DNA of 64,000 bases from Streptomyces flavidovirens DSM 40150 (GTDB taxonomy: Bacteria; Actinomycetota; Actinomycetes; Streptomycetales; Streptomycetaceae): contig NZ_AUBE01000022.1 of NCBI RefSeq assembly GCF_000429085.1, forward strand, positions 1-64,000, in the 5' to 3' direction. Below are positions 61,006-64,000 of this stretch, piece by piece. The translations under genes were made by a program, and so were the position numbers. Under the pieces are notes generated by a model. The model did not search any database, had not been told where the DNA came from, and saw nothing but the letters and a program-made list of their open reading frames with translations. How positions within the stretch are numbered: position 1 is the first letter of the stretch; the number at the start of each line of letters is the position of its first letter.

Positions 61006-63090
61006 TCACACCACGAACTCACACCACACGCACTTGCCGCTCCCCCGCGACTCCACACCCCAGACGTCCGACAGCCGGTCGACCAGCATCAGCCCCCGCC
61101 CCGACACGCCGGCCTCCCCCGCGTCCCGGCGGCGCGGCAGCGCGCTGGAGCGGTCCTCGACCTCGATCCGCAGCCGGCGCTGGGCGCCGGCCAGCACGCG
61201 GGCGGTGATGACGGCCCCGCCGTCCGTGTGCATCAGCGCGTTGGTCATCAGCTCGTCGGCGGCCAGTTCGATCTCGTCCGCGCGCTCCCGCGCGCCCCAC
61301 GCCCGTACCGCCGCGCGGACCATGTGCCGCGCCGATCTCAGCGCTTCCGGGTCGTTCTGCGCGACGTGCTGCTGAAGGCGCCCGCCGGTCCGCGGTACGT
61401 CCGCGCCCACGCGGCGCAGGAGGAGCAGTGCCACATCGTCCTCGCCGCCCCGCTCGTCGACCACTCCGCAGAGTGTGTCGGCCAGTTGCTGGAGGTCGCT
61501 CGGGCCGCTGCGGACCAGGGCGGAGATCATCTCCATGCCGTCGTCGAGATCCGCTCCCGGCAGCTCCACGAGCCCGTCGGTGCACAGCAGCAGCGTCTGG
61601 CCGGGGTCGAGTTCGGCCGTGGTGACGGGGTATTCGAGCTGCCCGAACTCCGCGGAGAGGCCGAGCGGCAGGCCGCCGTCGGCGGACAGCCGGCGGCACG
61701 TGCCGTCGGCGTGGCGGACGAGCGGGTCGATATGGCCGGCCCGGACGAGCTGCACCACTCCGGTGGTCAGGTCGGTCTCGGCGTACGTACAGGTCGCGAA
61801 GCGCTCGGTGTCCAGCTCGTGGAGGAAGACGGAGGCGCGGGCCATGACCGTCGCCGGAGTGTGCCCCTCCGCGGCGTACGCGCGCAGCACGATGCGCAAC
61901 TGCCCCATGACGGCGGCGGCGTGCGTGTCATGGCCCTGTACGTCGCCGATGACCGCGCCGACGCGTCCGCCCGGCAGGGGGATGACGTCGTACCAGTCGC
62001 CGCCGATGTCGCGGCCGAGGCGGGCCGAGCGGTAACGGACGGCGATCTGCGCGCCGGGGACGGAGGGGATGCGGCGCGGCAGCATGGCCTGCTGGAGGCC
62101 CTCGGCCAGGTCCTTGTCCTGCTCGAAGAGCATGGCGCGCTGGAGGCTCTGCGCGATGCTGCTGCCCAGGGCGATGAGGAGGTTGCGTTCGTCGGAGGTG
62201 AACCCGATCCGGTCGCCGTAGAGCAGGCCGAGCGCGCCGACCGGCCGGGCCTGGGCGATCAGCGGCAGATAGGCGGCGGAGGTGATGCCGAGCCCCCTGA
62301 TGTGCGGCCACAGGATCGGGTAGGAGGCGGCGAAGTCCTCCGGCGACTCGATGAAGCGTGGTGCGAGGGTACGGACCACCTCGCTCATCGGGTACTGCTC
62401 GTCGATCCGGGTGTAGCGGGTGCCGGGCACGAACGACCCTTCGGGGCCGTCGGCGACGAGATGGATGCGGCCCGCCTCGACCAGTCCCATCACGATGCTG
62501 GTCGCCCCGAGATTCTCCAGGCCCTGGGAGTCGTTGAGTACGTCGATGACGTCCTTCACGGTCCGCGCGTGGGCGAGGGCGGCCGTGGTGCCCTGGACCA
62601 CGCTGGTCCTGCGGCGCCGCTCGGCGTCGTGTTCGAGCCGGTCGGTGGAGTCGGCGAGTTCCTGGGTGGCGTCGCGGACGACGCCGATGATGCGGCGGGG
62701 CCGGCCGTTGTCGTCACGGCGTACGCAGCCCTGAGTATGGGTCCAGCGCAGGCTCCCGTCCCGGCAGCGGATGCGGAAGTAGGCGCCGTACGTGACGCTG
62801 CCGTTCTTCAGCGCCTCGGAGACCCGGGCGTCCAGGCGGGCGGCCTCGGTGGGCGGCACGCGGACCGCGAGTTCCTCCGGACGGCCGGAGTACTCGTCGG
62901 GGCGCAGGTCGAACACGGCGAGAGCGGAATCGTCCATCCGCATGAGTCCGCTGTCGAGGTCCCAGTCGAAGCCCCCCAGGCCGAGCACGTACCCGTACGC
63001 CTCGAAAAAGCAGCACGCCACACCGCCTTTCCGCTCCCAGCAGCGGCATTGCTCCGCCGCCGCCTCGCCACCCCCTGCGCCCGCGTCCAT
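61006..63090 (-). CDS. PAS-GAF-PP2C(SpoIIE)-HATPase regulatory protein
   Basis: A 694-residue cytoplasmic protein. A PAS domain (about 35-145) is followed by a GAF domain (about 165-325), a SpoIIE-type PP2C phosphatase (about 350-565, with GGDWYDVI, IGDVQGHD, TDGLVE) and a C-terminal GHKL ATPase of RsbW type (about 580-690, with ELAADELMTNALMH). The pair of phosphatase and anti-sigma-type kinase is typical of Streptomyces partner-switching regulators. No anti-anti-sigma gene is near. The start is near GTG/ATG 63090. Confidence 0.9.
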   Translation of the reverse strand: MDAGAGGGEAAAEQCRCWERKGGVACCFFEAYGYVLGLGGFDWDLDSGLMRMDDSALAVFDLRPDEYSGRPEELAVRVPPTEAARLDARVSEALKNGSVTYGAYFRIRCRDGSLRWTHTQGCVRRDDNGRPRRIIGVVRDATQELADSTDRLEHDAERRRRTSVVQGTTAALAHARTVKDVIDVLNDSQGLENLGATSIVMGLVEAGRIHLVADGPEGSFVPGTRYTRIDEQYPMSEVVRTLAPRFIESPEDFAASYPILWPHIRGLGITSAAYLPLIAQARPVGALGLLYGDRIGFTSDERNLLIALGSSIAQSLQRAMLFEQDKDLAEGLQQAMLPRRIPSVPGAQIAVRYRSARLGRDIGGDWYDVIPLPGGRVGAVIGDVQGHDTHAAAVMGQLRIVLRAYAAEGHTPATVMARASVFLHELDTERFATCTYAETDLTTGVVQLVRAGHIDPLVRHADGTCRRLSADGGLPLGLSAEFGQLEYPVTTAELDPGQTLLLCTDGLVELPGADLDDGMEMISALVRSGPSDLQQLADTLCGVVDERGGEDDVALLLLRRVGADVPRTGGRLQQHVAQNDPEALRSARHMVRAAVRAWGARERADEIELAADELMTNALMHTDGGAVITARVLAGAQRRLRIEVEDRSSALPRRRDAGEAGVSGRGLMLVDRLSDVWGVESRGSGKCVWCEFVV

Positions 63091-63144
63091 GGACCCACGC
63101 TAGGCGCCGTCTCCGGCGCGCGCATGCGGGACGGGAGGCATGGT

Positions 63145-63165
63145 TGAAAATGGCAGTCGTTTTCA
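63145..63165. promoter_or_regulatory. Zur-like palindrome TGAAAA-N9-TTTTCA
   Basis: An AT-rich perfect inverted repeat (63145-63150 and 63160-63165) in very GC-rich DNA, between the PP2C start (63090) and the P-type ATPase end (63245). The half-sites TGAAAATG and TGAAAACG recall metal-uptake (Zur/Fur-type) boxes of Streptomyces. It lies 55 bp upstream of the PP2C gene. Confidence 0.4.
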
Positions 63166-63184
63166 TATAGTGTGGCGCTCAGAA

Positions 63185-63235
63185 CCCGCCGGAGTGGGCG
63201 GTGGTCGCAGCCACGGCACTGCTCACCCCGGCGGG
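63185..63235. terminator. Hairpin after P-type ATPase gene
   Basis: CCCGCCGG (63185-63192) pairs with CCGGCGGG (63228-63235), with a further imperfect GTGG/CCAC core inside. It starts 10 bp past the minus-strand ATPase stop and probably terminates it. Confidence 0.6.
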
Positions 63236-63244
63236 CCGACGCCG

Positions 63245-64000
63245 TCAGCGCACGCGCCGGTCCTCCAGCGGCGCGGCGCTCAGCCGTTCTTCGGCCTCGC
63301 GGGGGAGGTGCGGGGTGTGGTTGACCAGCCGGGCCGAGTTGCCGACGACCGCGATGCTGCTGGTGTTGTGCAGCAGCGCGGCGAGGACGGGATTCATGGA
63401 CCCTCCGGCGCCGGCGAGCAGGCCGAGCAGGTTGACGCCGATGGCCAGACCGTAGTTCTGGCGTACGACGCGCAGCGTGTGGCGGCTGAGTTCGACGACG
63501 GCGGCGACCTGGCGCAGATCGTTTCCCGCCAGCGCGATGTCGGCGGTCTCCAGCGCCACGTGCGAGGAGTGCTCGCCCATGGTGATCCCCACGTCGGCCA
63601 GGGCGAGCGCGGGGGCGTCGTTCGTGCCGTCGCCGACCATCGCCACGGTGTGGCCCTCGGCCTGGAGGTCCCGGATGAGCTGGAGCTTGCCCTCGGGCAG
63701 CGCGTGCGCGTGCACCTCGGTGATGCCGAGCGCGTCGGCGACGACCTGCGCGGTCTCCGGCGCGTCACCGGTGAGCAGCACCAGGCGTGACACACCGAGC
63801 TCTCGAAGCTGCCCGATGACGGTCCCGGCGCCCGCCCGTACGGCGTCGGAGACCCCCAGCATGCCGATCAGGTCCTCGTCGTGGGCCAGGCAGATGACGG
63901 TCTCGCCGCCGCCCCGCAGCCGCTGCGTCCACCCCTGGGCCTCCTCCGTCAGCTCGACGCCGTGCCGACGCAGCAGAGCCGGGCTGCCGACCAGCAGGCG
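63245..64000 (-). CDS. Heavy-metal P-type ATPase, C-terminal part (5' end outside window)
   Basis: 251 residues of the C-terminal part of a P-type ATPase; the frame is open to the window edge at 64000, and the phosphorylation motif DKTGT lies outside. What is seen is the P-domain: LLTGDAPETA, then GDGTNDAPALALADVGITMG, followed by two C-terminal membrane helices (GLAIGVNLLGLLAGAGG and the NTSSIAVVGNSARL end). The NTSSIAVVGNS ending is found in P1B heavy-metal pumps of actinobacteria. The metal is unknown because the membrane motif with CPC-type residues is not in view. Confidence 0.9.
   Translation of the reverse strand, partial: RLLVGSPALLRRHGVELTEEAQGWTQRLRGGGETVICLAHDEDLIGMLGVSDAVRAGAGTVIGQLRELGVSRLVLLTGDAPETAQVVADALGITEVHAHALPEGKLQLIRDLQAEGHTVAMVGDGTNDAPALALADVGITMGEHSSHVALETADIALAGNDLRQVAAVVELSRHTLRVVRQNYGLAIGVNLLGLLAGAGGSMNPVLAALLHNTSSIAVVGNSARLVNHTPHLPREAEERLSAAPLEDRRVR

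Noticed and set aside
59680..63147. 1155-residue plus-strand frame
   Set aside because: It is antisense to the clear WS/DGAT and PP2C genes and shows no domain; GC-rich DNA produces such frames.
62714..63166. Short frame starting MKTTAIFNH inside the metal-regulator-like palindrome
   Set aside because: Beyond the first dozen residues it is Arg/Gly-rich shadow of the PP2C gene. Kept only as a possible remnant in the findings.

Overview
The window is high-GC actinobacterial DNA, almost certainly from a Streptomyces chromosome. Codons end overwhelmingly in G or C, GTG starts are common, genes are often coupled by ATGA or GTGA overlaps, and the families are typical of the genus (SpoIIE-type phosphatase, class F sortase, ergothioneine genes, SCO0930-type lipoprotein). 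The order egt genes, dodecin, UvrA-like protein, succinate dehydrogenase, LysR, PAS-GGDEF-EAL protein and SCO0930-type lipoprotein resembles the S. coelicolor SCO0910-SCO0930 area as I remember it. No rRNA, tRNA or CRISPR array was seen.

Layout. 1-1.2 kb: end of an IS5-type transposase and a gene-poor, probably decayed stretch. 1.2-10.8 kb: single genes including a pirin, a TPR protein, an anti-sigma-type ATPase, a phosphoribosyltransferase/hydrolase fusion, an internally shortened quinone oxidoreductase, a GNAT protein, a TetR-type regulator with a thioredoxin-like C-terminus divergent from a second ClpX, a VOC protein and a cold shock protein. 11-13 kb: a flavoprotein disulfide reductase divergent from a thioredoxin. 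13-18.7 kb: a catabolic operon (aldehyde dehydrogenase, 4-hydroxybenzoate hydroxylase, beta-ketoadipyl-CoA-type thiolase) divergent from a tandem-IclR regulator, with a TGAAC-N4-GTTCA operator between. 19-22 kb: alpha/beta hydrolase, family 18 glycosidase, small unknown protein, microbial PARG. 22.3-26.7 kb: the coupled ergothioneine operon egtABCD.

26.9-31.2 kb: dodecin, HAD phosphatase, luciferase-like oxidoreductase, UvrA-like ATPase. 31.2-34.3 kb: a minus-strand type VII (ESX)-like operon. It encodes a WXG-like protein, then a WXG-headed protein with a papain-like Cys/His/Asn C-terminus, then a chagasin-like inhibitor lipoprotein overlapping it by 4 nt, then a coupled unknown protein. It looks like an exported peptidase with its own inhibitor and is the most interesting locus here. 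34.4-37.8 kb: sdhCAB with a divergent LysR gene. 38.7-41.8 kb: a methyltransferase coupled to a bifunctional c-di-GMP enzyme (RmdA-like). 42-47.8 kb: a cell-surface region with the SCO0930-type lipoprotein, a polyproline protein, a bestrophin-like membrane protein, two related membrane-anchored secreted proteins, a class F sortase and a polysaccharide deacetylase.

47.8-52.7 kb: universal stress protein, amino acid permease, CapA-like lipoprotein, ECF sigma factor, unknown protein. 52.6-57.3 kb: a minus-strand run with a LytTR response regulator, a small protein, a DUF485-like protein, a sodium/solute symporter and a LytS-type histidine kinase, i.e. a transporter with its own two-component system. 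57.5-64 kb: a zinc-finger anti-sigma protein, a block of tandem repeats, an Fpg/Nei glycosylase, a wax ester synthase/DGAT, a PAS-GAF-PP2C-HATPase regulator, and the 3' end of a heavy-metal P-type ATPase cut by the window edge.
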